Below are positions 1 to 15,072 of a DNA stretch of 64,000 bases, in pieces. Numbering within the stretch: position 1 is the stretch's first letter; each line of letters starts with the position of its first letter. The translations under genes were made by a program, and so were the position numbers. The notes beneath the pieces were generated by a model, which searched no databases, was not told the origin of the DNA, and saw only the letters and a program-made list of their open reading frames with translations. This DNA comes from Fictibacillus nanhaiensis (GTDB taxonomy: Bacteria > Bacillota > Bacilli > Bacillales > Fictibacillaceae): the NCBI GenBank assembly GCA_016401345.1, contig JAEACG010000001.1, forward strand, positions 434,001 to 498,000. Reading direction: 5' to 3'.

Positions 1-1574
<1,574 letters not shown>

Positions 1575-1578
<4 letters not shown>

Positions 1579-4500
1579 ACGAGCACCTTGTCTTTTTTTG
1601 TGAATGCTGAAAGTGCATGTGCTGAGAACGAGATGGACTCAAGTACTTCTAATAGAGCGACTGAAGTATCTAAGTTTGTCAAACATACGACTCCGTTCTC
1701 TGCGCATTCTCTTCGAATGCGGAATCCATCTCTCGCAGGTATCTTCCCTTTTGTTAACGTGTTAACGACAAACTGTGCTTCGTCTTTACGAATAACATCT
1801 AGAAGATTTCTCCCTTCTGATCCGATCTTGCCAACGACATTGACTGGGATTCCTTCTTGTTCAATAATGCTCGCTGTTCCTTCCGTTGCCATGATCGTGT
1901 AACCGATCTCGTAAAATCTCTTTACCATCTCAAGTGCTTCTTCTTTGTCTTTATCTGCTACTGTAAAGAGTACAGTTCCGTGCGTTGGAATTTTCATACC
2001 CGATGCGATCAAGCCTTTGTATAGTGCTTTTTGAAGATTCTTATCTCTTCCCATTACTTCTCCAGTTGATTTCATCTCAGGCCCTAAATACGTATCCACA
2101 CGACGCAGTTTTGCGAACGAGAACACAGGAACCTTAACCGAGACTTCATCTGTTTCCTTCTGATAACCTGTTTCATAGCCTTGACTAACTAAATTCTCAC
2201 CTAGTATGACTTTTGTAGCGACGTTAGCCATCGGTACACCTGTTATCTTACTTAAAAATGGCACTGTACGGCTTGAGCGTGGATTCACTTCAAGTACATA
2301 CACTTCATTCTTATGCCAAACGAACTGGATGTTCAAAAGTCCGATGATCTTTAAACCTTTTGCGATTGAAATCGTTCTGTCAATGATCTTCTGCTTGATC
2401 TCTTCAGGCAAAGTTTGCGGAGGATAGACTGCGATAGAATCTCCAGAGTGAACACCTGCACGCTCTATATGCTCCATCATCCCTGGGATGAAAACATCTT
2501 TCCCGTCTGAGATCGCGTCTACTTCGATCTCTTTTCCTTCAAGATATCGATCGACTAATACTGGATGTTCAGGATTTACTCTAGCAGCGTTCTCCATATA
2601 CTGAAGAAGCTCGCTTTCTTGGTACACGATCTCCATTGCTCTTCCGCCAAGCACGTATGAAGGACGAACGAGTACAGGATATCCGATTGAGTTCGCGATA
2701 GCCACGGCATCCTTAACAGAGAACGCCGTTTTTCCAGCTGGCTGCGGAATTTCAAGCTGTTTCATCACTTGTTCAAAGCGCTCTCTGTCCTCAGCTAGGT
2801 CCATGCTATCTAGAGATGTTCCGAGGATCTTAATCCCTCTTCTCTCAAGCTCTTCTGAGAGATTTATCGCTGTTTGTCCACCGAATTGAACGATAACGCC
2901 TTCAGGCTTTTCATGATCGATCACATGCATTACATCTTCTACTGTTAACGGTTCGAAATAAAGTTTATCTGACATGCTAAAGTCGGTAGAAACCGTTTCT
3001 GGATTGTTATTGATGATGATCGCTTCATACCCTGCTTCTTGAATCGCCCACACCGTATGCACGGTCGCATAATCAAACTCAATGCCTTGTCCAATTCTGA
3101 TCGGACCAGATCCAAGAACGACCACACTCTTTTTGTCTGTAATGATTGATTCATCTTCTTCTGCGTAAGTTCCATAGTAATAAGGTGTAGCGGATTCAAA
3201 CTCTGCTGCACACGTGTCAACCATTTTGAAGACTGGCTTGATTCTCTCGTTCAATCTGAACTGATATAGTTCATACTCGTCCATTTCCCAAGCTTCTGCA
3301 ATCCAGCGATCGCTAAATCCTTTTTCTTTTGCTTTCTTTAAGATGACTTCATCTTTCTTACGCTCTTTTACTCGTTTCTCTAAAAGGATGATTCCATGGA
3401 GCTTTTCTAAGAAGAAATAATCAATCTTTGTCCATTCATGTATCTGTTCTACTGTAATTCCCATTCTTAAGGCTTCAGCGATGTAGAACAACCTTTCATC
3501 ATCAGCTCTCAAGATTTTTTCTTGTACTTCAGATTCAGTTAGGTTTTTCTCTTTTACATCAAGGTGGAAAGCTGAAATTTCAAGAGATCGTACCGCTTTT
3601 AAAAGAGACTCTTCAAAGTTGCGTCCGATCGCCATAACCTCTCCGGTCGCTTTCATCTGTGTTCCAAGCTTACGGTTCGCTCCTTCAAACTTATCAAACG
3701 GCCATCTTGGAATCTTCGAAACGATATAATCAAGTGCCGGCTCAAAACATGCATAAGTGGTTCCCGTCACTGGATTTTTTATTTCATCTAGCGTGTATCC
3801 TACTGCAATCTTTGCTGCTAATTTGGCGATCGGATATCCTGTCGCTTTAGAAGCTAAAGCAGATGAGCGGCTTACACGCGGATTTACTTCGATCACATAA
3901 TATTGAGAGCTGTCAGGATCTAGAGCAAGCTGTACATTACAGCCTCCTTCGATTTTTAGTGCTCTTATAATTCTTAAAGATGCGTTTCGTAACAGTTGAT
4001 AGTCTCTGTCAGTAAGTGTTTGGCTAGGTGCTACTACGATTGAGTCACCGGTATGAATTCCTACCGGGTCGATATTTTCCATGTTACACACAACGATTGC
4101 CGTGTCATTCTTATCACGCATCACTTCATATTCAACTTCCTTGAATCCTGCGATACTCTTTTCGATCAATACTTGACCTACAGGACTCGCATGCAACCCA
4201 GATGGCGTAATCTCTAAGAATTCTTCTTCATTTGTTACGATTCCGCCTCCCGTTCCACCAAGTGTAAACGCTGGGCGAATGATTACCGGAAAACCGTTCT
4301 CAGTAACGAATGCTCTAGCTTCTTCCATATTATGAACGATTGCACTCTCAGGAACTGGCTCGTTCAACTCTCTCATAAGTTCTCTGAACAAATCTCGGTC
4401 TTCCGCTTGCTGAATGGAAGGAAGTTTTGTTCCTAACAGTTCCACGTTGTATTCCTCGAGGACACCTGAGTTGAAAAGTTCAACGGCGAGATTCAAACCC

Positions 4501-4781
4501 GTCTGGCCACCTAACGTAGCAAGTAGTCCATCAGGACGTTCTTGACGTATGATGCGTGATACAAATTCAAGAGTTAATGGTTCGATGTAAACTTTATCCG
4601 CCATATTAGGGTCAGTCATGATTGTTGCAGGATTTGAGTTTACTAAAACAACTTCATATCCTTCTTCTTTTAAAGCTTGGCAAGCTTGTGTACCAGCGTA
4701 ATCAAATTCTGCAGCTTGTCCAATCACGATTGGTCCTGAACCAATCACTAAAATTTTTCGGATGTCATGTCGTTTAGGCAT
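1575..4781 (-). CDS. carB: Carbamoyl-phosphate synthase large subunit (pyrimidine type)
   Basis: This subunit makes carbamoyl phosphate from bicarbonate, ATP and ammonia channelled from CarA. At 1068 residues it is close to B. subtilis PyrAB. It shows the duplicated layout of the family: two homologous ATP-grasp halves, each opening with a VLGSGPIxIGQ-type motif (near residues 11 and 555), and a C-terminal MGS-like allosteric domain of about 130 residues. It overlaps carA by 8 bases and pyrK by 4. Its place inside the pyr operon marks it as the pyrimidine-regulated isozyme (pyrAB in B. subtilis naming). Confidence 0.97.
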
Positions 4782-5867
4782 ATTGCATCAAACCTTCTTT
4801 CTTAGTTGTTTTAATCATGTTCATGAAATCATCAAAGATCGGATTCGAATCTTGTGGTCCTGGTGATGCTTCTGGATGATACTGAATAGAAAACGCTGGC
4901 TTCACTTTATGTTTTAACCCTTCAACTGTTCCATCGTTTACCGCTATATGTGTTAGAACGAGCTCTGAGTTCTGTAGAGACGCTTCAGTTACTGCATAAC
5001 CATGGTTTTGTGAAGTAAGCGCAATTTTACCAGTCTCAAGATCTTTTACCGGATGGTTAGAACCTCGGTGTCCGAACTTTAGCTTTTCGGTATCAGCACC
5101 GGTTGCCAGAGCTAATAGCTGATGCCCTAAACAGATTCCTAAGATTGGAATATTATGATTTAAAAGCTCTTGAATCATCGTTATTCCTGAGTGCACATCT
5201 TTTGGATCTCCAGGTCCGTTGCTCAAAAGTACACCATCAGGCTGAAGGCGGATAATATCAGCTGCAGACGTGTTATGTGGAACAACGATCACATCACATA
5301 ATCGTCTAGAAAGCTCCCTTAACATTCCGCTTTTCACTCCAAAATCTACGACTACTACTCGATAACCACTGTTCGGTAAGTGATATGGTGTTTTTGTTGA
5401 TACTTTTGTCACTTGATTGGTAATTCGTTCTTCTGCATTCAAGTTCTTTATCACTTCTTCAGCATTTTCAATAGAGTTTGTCATTCTGCCTTTTAGCGTT
5501 CCGTGTTGTCTAATTTTTCTTGTGAGTTTGCGTGTATCAATTCCATATAAACCTGGAATATCTTTTGCTGTCAGCCAGCTGCTTAAAGACTGCATCCCTT
5601 CATGATGATTGGGAAACTCAGCATGTTCATTCACAATGATCCCGCTCGTTGCAGGACGGATCGATTCATAATCTGACCGGTTGATTCCGTAGTTCCCCAC
5701 TAGTGGATACGTAAAGCAGATAATTTGATCACAGTATGAAGGATCAGTCATTACTTCTTGATATCCTGTCATACTTGTTGTGAATACTACCTCACCACTT
5801 GATTCACGTTGTGAACCAAAAGCCAATCCGGTAAAAATCGTTCCATCTTCTAAAATTAAGTAGCGTT

Positions 5868-5871
<4 letters not shown>
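4774..5871 (-). CDS. carA: Carbamoyl-phosphate synthase small (glutaminase) subunit
   Basis: CarA hydrolyses glutamine and feeds ammonia to CarB. The 365-residue protein has the N-terminal CPSase small-subunit domain followed by a class I glutamine amidotransferase domain. The nucleophile is C247 in GICLGHQ, and the catalytic His-Glu pair lies in YHPEASPGP near the C-terminus. A GGAGAG ribosome site precedes the ATG. The start overlaps the pyrC stop by 4 bases (ATGA), so translation is probably coupled along the operon. Confidence 0.97.
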
Positions 5872-8109
<2,238 letters not shown>

Positions 8110-8147
8110 TTAGCAGAAGAAGAAAATGGTTCCTCTCTTGTCGTCAC

Positions 8148-8178
8148 CCTTTTAAGTCTCTCGTACTTAGTTAAAAGG
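8148..8178 (-). promoter_or_regulatory. PyrR-binding hairpin, third attenuator (divergent)
   Basis: The transcript can form CCTT...AAGT, loop ACGAGAG, ACTT...AAGG. This has the same layout as the other two PyrR anti-antiterminator hairpins in this operon (CCTT stem, AGUC/GGCU-type inner stem, purine-rich loop). The core AGTACGAGAGACT differs from the consensus AGUCCNGNGAGGYU by one missing base and several changes, so PyrR may bind it more weakly than the first two sites. Confidence 0.65.
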
Positions 8179-8182
8179 CGTT

Positions 8183-9502
8183 TTATGCAGCTGTGTCGTT
8201 ATCGTTTGTTTTGAACATTTTGTTAATCAGATCTTTGTCATTCTCTCGTCCAGGGAGCACTTGGTTTAAAACGATACCGATAAGAGTTGCTAATGCCATC
8301 CCGGCAATTTCAAAGTTTGCATTAATCTTTAATGCTGCTCCACCAATACCTGTTACTAAAATAACGGATGAGATGATCAAGTTTCTTTTGTTTCCAAAAT
8401 CGATATTGTTGTCTACTAACATTCGTAAACCTGATGAAGCGATGATTCCGAATAATAGGATGGAAACTCCTCCCATAACAGCAGTTGGGATCGTACTGAT
8501 CAGTGCTGTTACTTTTCCAGAGAATCCGAACAGAATCGCTGTTACTGCTGCTCCTCCGATCACGAAGACCGAGTATACGCGAGTGATCGCTAACACCCCT
8601 ATATTCTCACCATACGTTGTTACGGGAGGTCCTCCGATTAAGGATCCGATGATAACCCCCATACCATCGCCTAAGATCGAGCGATGAAGTCCTGGCTTTT
8701 CAATAAAGTTTCGTCCGACTACTTTTGAAAGCACGAGCTGATGTCCGATATGTTCTGCGATCGTTACCGCGGCAACCGGCATCATGATCATTGCGATGCT
8801 CCAAGTAAAGTCAGGTGTATAGTTTACAAAAGGTACGAAGAAATCCGGTGCCTGTATCCATTTTGCTTCTGCTACTTTCGTAAAATCTACGATTCCTCTG
8901 AAGTATGCAAAGGTAAAGCCAGCAATGATTCCAATCAGAATCGGGATGATTCCTAAAATTCCTCTAAAAAATATCGAGCAAACGATTGTTACCGCGAGAG
9001 TAAATAAAGCTACCGTAAAGTGCATCAAGCTATATTTTTCTGTTGCCGGATCGTTCATCGCCATACCTACTGCTACGTTTGCTAATCCTAAACCGATCAC
9101 GATGATAACCGGACCGACTACTACAGGTGGTAACACTCTCATCAGCCACTTAAAACCGAACCCTTTGATCAAAAGAGCTACCACTCCGTAAACCAAACCT
9201 GCTAAAAAGCTTCCTAGCATGGCTGCTTCTGGGCCACCAAAAGCTTTTACCGTTAAAATCGGTGTGATAAAAGCAAAACTTGATCCGAGATAAGCAGGAA
9301 TTTGTCCTCTTGTTACTAAGAGATAAGCTAACGTTGCAAGTCCACTTGATACGAGGGCTACACCTGGATGAAGACCTACTAAGAATGGTACTAGCACTGT
9401 TGCGCCGAACATCGCGAACAAGTGCTGCAGGCTTAACGTTAACCACTGAACGGGTGATGGTTTATCATGTACATCTAAAATCGCTTTTGTCTGGTTTTCC
9501 AT
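8183..9502 (-). CDS. pyrP: Uracil permease
   Basis: PyrP imports uracil by proton symport. The protein is very hydrophobic, with about 12-14 membrane segments, and belongs to the nucleobase:cation symporter-2 family. Typical motifs include the early SLQHLFAMFGATVLVPFL stretch and IAEHIGHQ in the substrate-binding core. A longer frame begins at 9529, but AGGAGG lies 9 bases before the ATG at 9502, giving MENQTKAILDV and 439 residues. It is the second gene of the pyr operon and sits between attenuators two and three. Confidence 0.95.
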   Translation of the reverse strand: MENQTKAILDVHDKPSPVQWLTLSLQHLFAMFGATVLVPFLVGLHPGVALVSSGLATLAYLLVTRGQIPAYLGSSFAFITPILTVKAFGGPEAAMLGSFLAGLVYGVVALLIKGFGFKWLMRVLPPVVVGPVIIVIGLGLANVAVGMAMNDPATEKYSLMHFTVALFTLAVTIVCSIFFRGILGIIPILIGIIAGFTFAYFRGIVDFTKVAEAKWIQAPDFFVPFVNYTPDFTWSIAMIMMPVAAVTIAEHIGHQLVLSKVVGRNFIEKPGLHRSILGDGMGVIIGSLIGGPPVTTYGENIGVLAITRVYSVFVIGGAAVTAILFGFSGKVTALISTIPTAVMGGVSILLFGIIASSGLRMLVDNNIDFGNKRNLIISSVILVTGIGGAALKINANFEIAGMALATLIGIVLNQVLPGRENDKDLINKMFKTNDNDTAA

Positions 9503-9564
9503 AACTATTGACCTCCTGTTTCGTAACACTTATTTTTGCAAAGGTGTATGAGTTACACTTGCAA

Positions 9565-9602
9565 TAAAAAAACCTCTTCTGCATTTTGTTGCAAAAGAGG
9601 CC
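9565..9602 (-). terminator. Second pyr attenuator terminator (pyrR-pyrP)
   Basis: On the minus strand, CCTCTTTTGC and GCAGAAGAGG pair across a short loop and are followed by a run of seven T residues. The hairpin lies downstream of a PyrR site and upstream of pyrP. It is therefore the terminator of the second attenuator. Confidence 0.9.
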
Positions 9603-9648
9603 GCGGAGGCACAAGTGTACACGAGTCGTGTCACTTGATTGATACCTC

Positions 9649-9680
9649 CCTTGCCAGCCTCTCTGGACTGAATTTAAAGG
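9649..9680 (-). promoter_or_regulatory. PyrR-binding hairpin, second attenuator
   Basis: The minus strand holds AGTCCAGAGAGGCT at 9656-9669, an exact match to the PyrR-binding consensus ARUCCNGNGAGGYU. It is flanked by CCTT and AAGG arms that close the anti-antiterminator stem. In Bacillus, PyrR with bound UMP stabilises this hairpin, which frees the downstream terminator. Confidence 0.92.
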
Positions 9681-9683
9681 GAC

Positions 9684-10262
<579 letters not shown>

Positions 10263-10272
10263 TTAATTCCAA

Positions 10273-10302
10273 AAAAATCCTCCCGTCACATGACGAGAGG
10301 AT
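10273..10302 (-). terminator. First pyr attenuator terminator (leader)
   Basis: The minus strand forms a 12-bp stem, ATCCTCTCGTCA with TGACGGGAGGAT including one G-T pair, followed by seven T residues. It lies between the pyr promoter and pyrR, downstream of a PyrR site. Confidence 0.92.
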
Positions 10303-10340
10303 AGAGAAATTCTAAAAAAGAATTCTCATGAATAACGTTT

Positions 10341-10372
10341 CCTTCTCAGCCTCACGGGACTAAAGTTAAAGG
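10341..10372 (-). promoter_or_regulatory. PyrR-binding hairpin, first attenuator
   Basis: The minus strand carries AGTCCCGTGAGGCT at 10348-10361, an exact match to the PyrR consensus ARUCCNGNGAGGYU. CCTT and AAGG arms enclose it. It lies 20-50 bases after the predicted -10 box, so it is the first structure made in the leader RNA. Confidence 0.92.
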
Positions 10373-10390
10373 ACTATTTAAGTTATTTTG

Positions 10391-10419
10391 ATTATGACAA
10401 ACCCTTAAACGTTTGTCAA
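10391..10419 (-). promoter_or_regulatory. pyr operon sigma-A promoter
   Basis: A TTGACA -35 box (10414-10419) and a CATAAT -10 box (10391-10396) are separated by 17 bases on the minus strand. The -35 box overlaps the stop codon of the upstream pseudouridine synthase gene. It is the only strong promoter seen before pyrR and its leader. Confidence 0.88.
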
Positions 10420-11330
10420 CTTCTTTTCTCTAATAGATCTAATAGTTCGACCATATCAGCAGGTATTTCACGCTCAAACTCCATATATTCACCTGTTGTT
10501 GGGTGATCAAATCCTAGAGTTTGTGCATGAAGCGCTTGACCTTCAATTTGCAAAGTCTTTGAGGGACCGTACTTTGGATCTCCAGCTAATGGGAATCCAA
10601 TATATTTCATATGAACTCGAATCTGGTGCGTACGTCCTGTTTCTAACTGACACTCTACAAATGTGTAATTTGTAAAACGTTTAATCACGTTAAAGTGTGT
10701 AACAGCATCTCTGCTGTTTTCATCTGTTACCGTCATTTTTTGACGATCACTTTTATCTCTTCCGATCGGTGCATCAATCGTACCTTGGTCATGTGGCATC
10801 ACTCCATGAACGATCGCTTTATAAACACGTGTTGTTGTTTTTGCTTTAAGTTGATCAACAAGTGATTCATGAGCCTTATCGTTCTTTGCGACCATCAATA
10901 GACCAGATGTATCCTTATCTATCCGGTGCACGATACCAGGACGAAGTACACCATTGATTCCAGATAGGTCTTTACAATGTGCCATAAGTCCGTTGACTAG
11001 TGTTCCACTGTAATGGCCAGGTGCAGGGTGTACGACCATCCCACGAGGCTTATTTACAACAAGCACATCAGAATCTTCATACACGATATCCAGATTCAAC
11101 TCTTCTGGAACAACATCTAGTACTTCTGGTTCTGGGATTTCAATCTCGATCACATCACCAGCGGCACATTTATAATTAGACTTTACGGGTTTTCCTTCTA
11201 ACAATACGATCTTATCTTTGATCCAGTTTTGAATCTGTGAACGTGACCAATCATCCTGTACATCAGACAAAACTTTATCAATACGGTTTCCTGCTTGTTC
11301 AGGAGTTACCGTATATTCAAATTTGTTCAT
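10416..11330 (-). CDS. ylyB: RluD-type 23S rRNA pseudouridine synthase (YlyB)
   Basis: This is a member of the RluA/RluD family, which isomerises uridines in 23S rRNA. An S4 RNA-binding domain occupies about residues 1-75 and the catalytic domain follows. HRIDKDTSG near residues 135-143 holds the catalytic aspartate D138. The 304-residue length is typical, and the gene lies between lspA and pyrR as ylyB does in B. subtilis. It overlaps the lspA 3' end by 14 bases, so the two are co-transcribed. Exact target uridines cannot be read from the sequence. Confidence 0.94.
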   Translation of the reverse strand: MNKFEYTVTPEQAGNRIDKVLSDVQDDWSRSQIQNWIKDKIVLLEGKPVKSNYKCAAGDVIEIEIPEPEVLDVVPEELNLDIVYEDSDVLVVNKPRGMVVHPAPGHYSGTLVNGLMAHCKDLSGINGVLRPGIVHRIDKDTSGLLMVAKNDKAHESLVDQLKAKTTTRVYKAIVHGVMPHDQGTIDAPIGRDKSDRQKMTVTDENSRDAVTHFNVIKRFTNYTFVECQLETGRTHQIRVHMKYIGFPLAGDPKYGPSKTLQIEGQALHAQTLGFDHPTTGEYMEFEREIPADMVELLDLLEKRS

Positions 11331-11787
11331 TTTCTGGCTCCTTCTTTTTGCTTTCCATAAAACTTTGAATAAAAATCAAACCAACACCTACTACGAGTGC
11401 TGAGTCAGCCACATTAAAAATCGGGAAGTCATAGCTGCCGATGTAAACATTCAGAAAATCAACAACTTCTCCGCGAAGCAAACGATCGATAAAATTACCA
11501 ATAGCTCCCCCTAATACGAGAGCAAGCGCCGTTTTAAGGAGTGTATCATGTGCGTGTTTTTGTAGGTAATAAACTACTGCACCCACAACAATAACGGTAA
11601 TAATAATAAAAAAGTATCGCTGATCTTGGAGGATACCAAAAGCTGCTCCCCTGTTTCGGTGAGAGGTTATGTAGAATACTTGATCAATAACAGGAATAGA
11701 TTGCCCTAATTCCATATTCTTTACGATTAGCCACTTTGTCACTTGGTCGATTACCAAGATGAACAAAGCTACAAGATAATAAAACAA
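11317..11787 (-). CDS. lspA: Lipoprotein signal peptidase (signal peptidase II)
   Basis: LspA cleaves signal peptides from diacylglyceryl-modified prolipoproteins in the membrane. The 156-residue product has four membrane segments. The catalytic aspartates are D101 in GNFIDRL and D128 in FNVADSA. The frame stays open upstream to 11967, but that extension is hydrophilic, runs through a terminator and has no ribosome site. GGAGGAG lies just before the TTG at 11787, which gives [15 protein letters not shown], the family N-terminus. Confidence 0.95.
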   Translation of the reverse strand: MFYYLVALFILVIDQVTKWLIVKNMELGQSIPVIDQVFYITSHRNRGAAFGILQDQRYFFIIITVIVVGAVVYYLQKHAHDTLLKTALALVLGGAIGNFIDRLLRGEVVDFLNVYIGSYDFPIFNVADSALVVGVGLIFIQSFMESKKKEPENEQI

Positions 11788-11823
11788 TAGAACTCCTCCG
11801 ATACAGAAATTAATGTCTTTATG

Positions 11824-11854
11824 AATTGTAGCACAGCCATCGGACGTTCTACAA
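11824..11854 (-). promoter_or_regulatory. Possible lspA-ylyB promoter
   Basis: The minus strand has TTGTAG (11849-11854), 19 bases and TACAAT (11824-11829), about 35 bases before the lspA start. The -10 is good and the -35 is weak with long spacing. A terminator just upstream means lspA needs its own promoter, which supports the call. Confidence 0.45.
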
Positions 11855-11896
11855 TTTAATTTGTGTCTAACATCATTGAAGTACACCATAACAAAC

Positions 11897-11924
11897 AAAA
11901 ATCCCGCAAAATGCGGGATTTTGT
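11897..11924 (-). terminator. Terminator after ileS and repeat copy A
   Basis: A stem of AATCCCGCA with TGCGGGATT encloses a very short loop and has T-rich tracts on both sides. On the minus strand it would end the ileS transcript after the dispersed repeat and separate ileS from lspA. Confidence 0.85.
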
Positions 11925-11977
11925 TTATTCTCATTTCTATTGGATCGAAAGCTGCAAATTCATTCACATCTTGGCAA

Positions 11978-12231
11978 GTTGATTGAAGCGGAAGGTTGCC
12001 GACTCCTACGGGACGAGCGGTCAGGTGGAGACTCCTAATGGCGCAAAGCGGCAGTCAGAAAAGTGGAAGTGACTCGTTCAGCCCCGACAAGCAAAAGGAA
12101 AATGGGCTTGGAAGGCGCACTTTGCCTTCTCGACCGTTTACCTTTTGACCTCGAGGGGCTAGTCACTGCAACTAGACAGGAGGCTCACCGTTCGCCCCGT
12201 GGAAAGCGTGCAACCTGGAGCGGAAATCAAC
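11978..12231 (+). repeat. Dispersed modular repeat, copy A (254 bp)
   Basis: The copy begins GTTGATTGAAGCGGAAGG and ends GAGCGGAAATCAAC, so its ends form an imperfect inverted repeat. It fills most of the 463-base gap between ileS and lspA, which holds no gene. It contains the 100-nt hairpin module (12068-12167) but lacks the TACG hairpin module seen in copies B and D. It has about 30 extra bases in its left part compared with copy C. Open frames inside it follow the repeat DNA and show no coding evidence. Confidence 0.9.
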
Positions 12232-12250
12232 TACTTTCAATGAACATCTC

Positions 12251-15013
12251 TTAAGCGTAATGCTTCTCAACGATATCTGCGCAGCTTGCACAAAGGGTTG
12301 GATGGCTCTCGTTCTGCCCAACATCTTCAGAAACAACCCAACAGCGTTCACATGTTTCACCTTCTGCAGAGCTAACTGAAACAGCAACATGCTCATATAC
12401 TCCTGCAGATTCAGGAGCTTCTGATTTCACTCCCCCTACTTCAGCTTTAGAAACAATAAAGAGTTTGTTTAAATCCTCTACTGATTCTAACCATGGTTTT
12501 AAAGCTTCGGTCGGATAAAGTTTGATTGAAGCCGTTAGTGATTTACCAATTGTTTTTTGGCTTCTTGCTTCTTCAAGTGCTTTTAATACCTCGTCACGAA
12601 CATCCATGAATACATCCCAGTCTTTTTCAAGCTTTTCTGTACCTTGGTAGTTCTGCACTTCTGGCATTGTAGTTAATTGAACACTTACTTCATCAACACC
12701 TGGAATGTATTCCCATACTTCATCAGCCGTGTGAGAAAGAACAGGAGCAGATAGCTTAGTAAGTGCCATTAATGATTGATAAAGCACAGTTTGAATGCTG
12801 CGGCGTTTATGATCGTCCTCTGCTTGGATGTATAGAGTATCTTTTGCCATATCTAAATAGAATGAACTTAACTCAATCGTACAGAAGTTATGAATCGTAT
12901 TATATACCGTGATAAATTGATAGTCCTCGTAAGCTTTTTTCACTTTAGCTACTACTTTATCAAGTTTTACCATCATGTATTTTTCTAGATCTGGCATATC
13001 TTCAAACTTCACAGAGTGCTTATTCGGATCAAAACCATGCAGGTTACCTAACAAGAAACGAAGTGTATTTCTGATTTTACGGTATACTTCAGCAACTTGT
13101 TTTAGAATATCGTCTGATACACGTACGTCTGATTGATAATCGACAGAAGATACCCATAAACGGATGATATCTGCACCTAGCTGCTTCATCACCTTGATCG
13201 GATCTAGTGTATTACCAATTGACTTACTCATCTTACGTCCTTCTCCATCGAGAACGAAACCATGGCTTAAGACTGCTTTGTAAGGAGATTTACCAGTGAT
13301 TGCAACAGATGTAGAAAGTGAAGAATTAAACCATCCACGATATTGGTCAGATCCCTCAAGGTAAAGATCAGCAGGTCTTACTAAATTTTCTCTCTCTTCA
13401 AGAACACCCCAGTGAGATGTACCTGAATCAAACCACACGTCCATGATATCCGTCTCTTTTGAGAAACGGCCATTCGGGCTATGAGGTGAAGTAAATCCTT
13501 CCGGAAGGAGATCTTTTGCTTCTCTTTCAAACCAAATGTTTGATCCATGCTCTCTAAACAATTCTACAACGTGACTAATCGTTTCTTCTGTAAGGATTGC
13601 TTCACCATCTTCACCGTAAAAGACTGGAATTGGAACACCCCAAGCTCTTTGACGAGAAATACACCAGTCTTCACGATCTTTGATCATGTTGTGTAAACGT
13701 GTTTCGCCCCAATTCGGAACCCAATTTACTTCTTCAATCGCAGAAAGCATATCTTCGCGGATTCCTTTGATCGAAGCAAACCATTGAGCCGTTGCACGGA
13801 AGATTACCGGTTTTTTCGTTCTCCAATCATGTGGATAAGAGTGTGTGATGAATGAAAGCTTTAGAAGAGCACCTTTTTCTTGTAATTGTTCAGTAATCGG
13901 CTTATTCGCTTCATCGTAGAACATACCTTCAAACCCAGGTGCTTCTTTCGTCATAACACCTCTGTCATCAACTGGACACAATACTTCTAGACCGTATTTT
14001 TTACCAACTAAAAAGTCATCTTCACCATGACCAGGAGCTGTATGAACACACCCAGTACCTGCATCCGTTGTAACATGGTCTCCCAGCATGACTAATGAAT
14101 CACGGTCATATAAAGGATGACTAGCTACTGCATGCTCAATGTCAGCACCTTTAAAGCGTTTCACTACTTCGGCTTGGTCCCACTCAAATTCTTTCGTAAG
14201 TGATTCTAATAGTGCTTCAGCAACAACATACTTTCCATTTTCAGTTTGAACGGAAACATAATCTAATTCTGGATGAACTGAGATTCCTAAGTTTGCTGGA
14301 ATCGTCCATGGCGTCGTAGTCCAGATTACAAGTTTCTCATCTGCATCAAGAACACCTTTTCCATCTTTCACATCAAACGCTACATAGATAGAAGCTGATC
14401 GTTTATCTTGGTACTCAATCTCTGCTTCTGCTAATGCAGATTCAGATGAAGGAGACCAATATACTGGTTTTAGACCTTTGTAGATTAAATCTCTTTTGGC
14501 CATTTCACCAAATACTTCAATCTGTCGAGCTTCGTACCCTTTATCTAACGTGATATATGGGTTTTCCCAATCACCACGAACACCTAGACGTTTAAACTGC
14601 TCACGCTGATGATCGACTTGTTTAAGCGCATACTCTTCACAAAGCTTACGGAACTCTGCAACAGTTAGTTCTTTGCGTTTTACTTTACCGCTTTTCGTTA
14701 GTGCAGTTTCAATCGGTAACCCGTGAGTATCCCAACCGGGAACATAAGGAGCATAGTGTCCTGTCATTGATTTAAAGCGCACGATGATATCTTTTAAAAT
14801 TTTATTCTCTGCGTGTCCGATGTGGATATCACCATTGGCATAAGGTGGTCCATCATGCAGGATAAACGGAGGTAAATCCTTCGTATTTTCTAACACCAAA
14901 TTGTAGATGTCTAGTTCTTTCCACTTGTCTTGAACAACAGGTTCTCTTTGAGGAAGATTTCCTCGCATCGGGAACTCTGTTTTCGGCATTAATAACGTGT
15001 CTTTATAATTCAT
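12251..15013 (-). CDS. ileS: Isoleucyl-tRNA synthetase
   Basis: IleS charges tRNA-Ile and edits mischarged valine. The 920-residue class I synthetase shows HIGH at residues 64-67 and KMSKS in [10 protein letters not shown], with an editing CP1 domain between them. A C-terminal zinc-binding segment has CERCW and CASC. Two adjacent ATGs follow AAGGAGG; the second (15013) has the better spacing of 7 bases. The gene is preceded by an isoleucine T-box and followed by repeat copy A in place of the ylyA gene of B. subtilis. Confidence 0.97.
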   Translation of the reverse strand: MNYKDTLLMPKTEFPMRGNLPQREPVVQDKWKELDIYNLVLENTKDLPPFILHDGPPYANGDIHIGHAENKILKDIIVRFKSMTGHYAPYVPGWDTHGLPIETALTKSGKVKRKELTVAEFRKLCEEYALKQVDHQREQFKRLGVRGDWENPYITLDKGYEARQIEVFGEMAKRDLIYKGLKPVYWSPSSESALAEAEIEYQDKRSASIYVAFDVKDGKGVLDADEKLVIWTTTPWTIPANLGISVHPELDYVSVQTENGKYVVAEALLESLTKEFEWDQAEVVKRFKGADIEHAVASHPLYDRDSLVMLGDHVTTDAGTGCVHTAPGHGEDDFLVGKKYGLEVLCPVDDRGVMTKEAPGFEGMFYDEANKPITEQLQEKGALLKLSFITHSYPHDWRTKKPVIFRATAQWFASIKGIREDMLSAIEEVNWVPNWGETRLHNMIKDREDWCISRQRAWGVPIPVFYGEDGEAILTEETISHVVELFREHGSNIWFEREAKDLLPEGFTSPHSPNGRFSKETDIMDVWFDSGTSHWGVLEERENLVRPADLYLEGSDQYRGWFNSSLSTSVAITGKSPYKAVLSHGFVLDGEGRKMSKSIGNTLDPIKVMKQLGADIIRLWVSSVDYQSDVRVSDDILKQVAEVYRKIRNTLRFLLGNLHGFDPNKHSVKFEDMPDLEKYMMVKLDKVVAKVKKAYEDYQFITVYNTIHNFCTIELSSFYLDMAKDTLYIQAEDDHKRRSIQTVLYQSLMALTKLSAPVLSHTADEVWEYIPGVDEVSVQLTTMPEVQNYQGTEKLEKDWDVFMDVRDEVLKALEEARSQKTIGKSLTASIKLYPTEALKPWLESVEDLNKLFIVSKAEVGGVKSEAPESAGVYEHVAVSVSSAEGETCERCWVVSEDVGQNESHPTLCASCADIVEKHYA

Positions 15014-15072
15014 CATCTTTCCTCCTTCATTACGATAAAACGTGACAGATGACCAAAAGTACCGTGTTAAAA

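Noticed and set aside
8193-8687. Open frame of 164 residues on the plus strand opposite pyrP
   Set aside because: It is antisense to the uracil permease gene with no start signal; its hydrophobic composition is a by-product of the permease codons.
11788-11967. N-terminal extension of LspA by 60 residues
   Set aside because: The extension passes through an intrinsic terminator and is unlike any signal peptidase II. A TTG with a strong GGAGGAG site gives the correct N-terminus.
12063-12254. Open frame of 63 residues inside repeat copy A, nearly identical to one in copy C (22510-22869)
   Set aside because: The similarity comes from the repeat DNA itself. Copy D has a different reading on the same strand, there is no ribosome site, and the changes between copies preserve hairpin pairing rather than codons.
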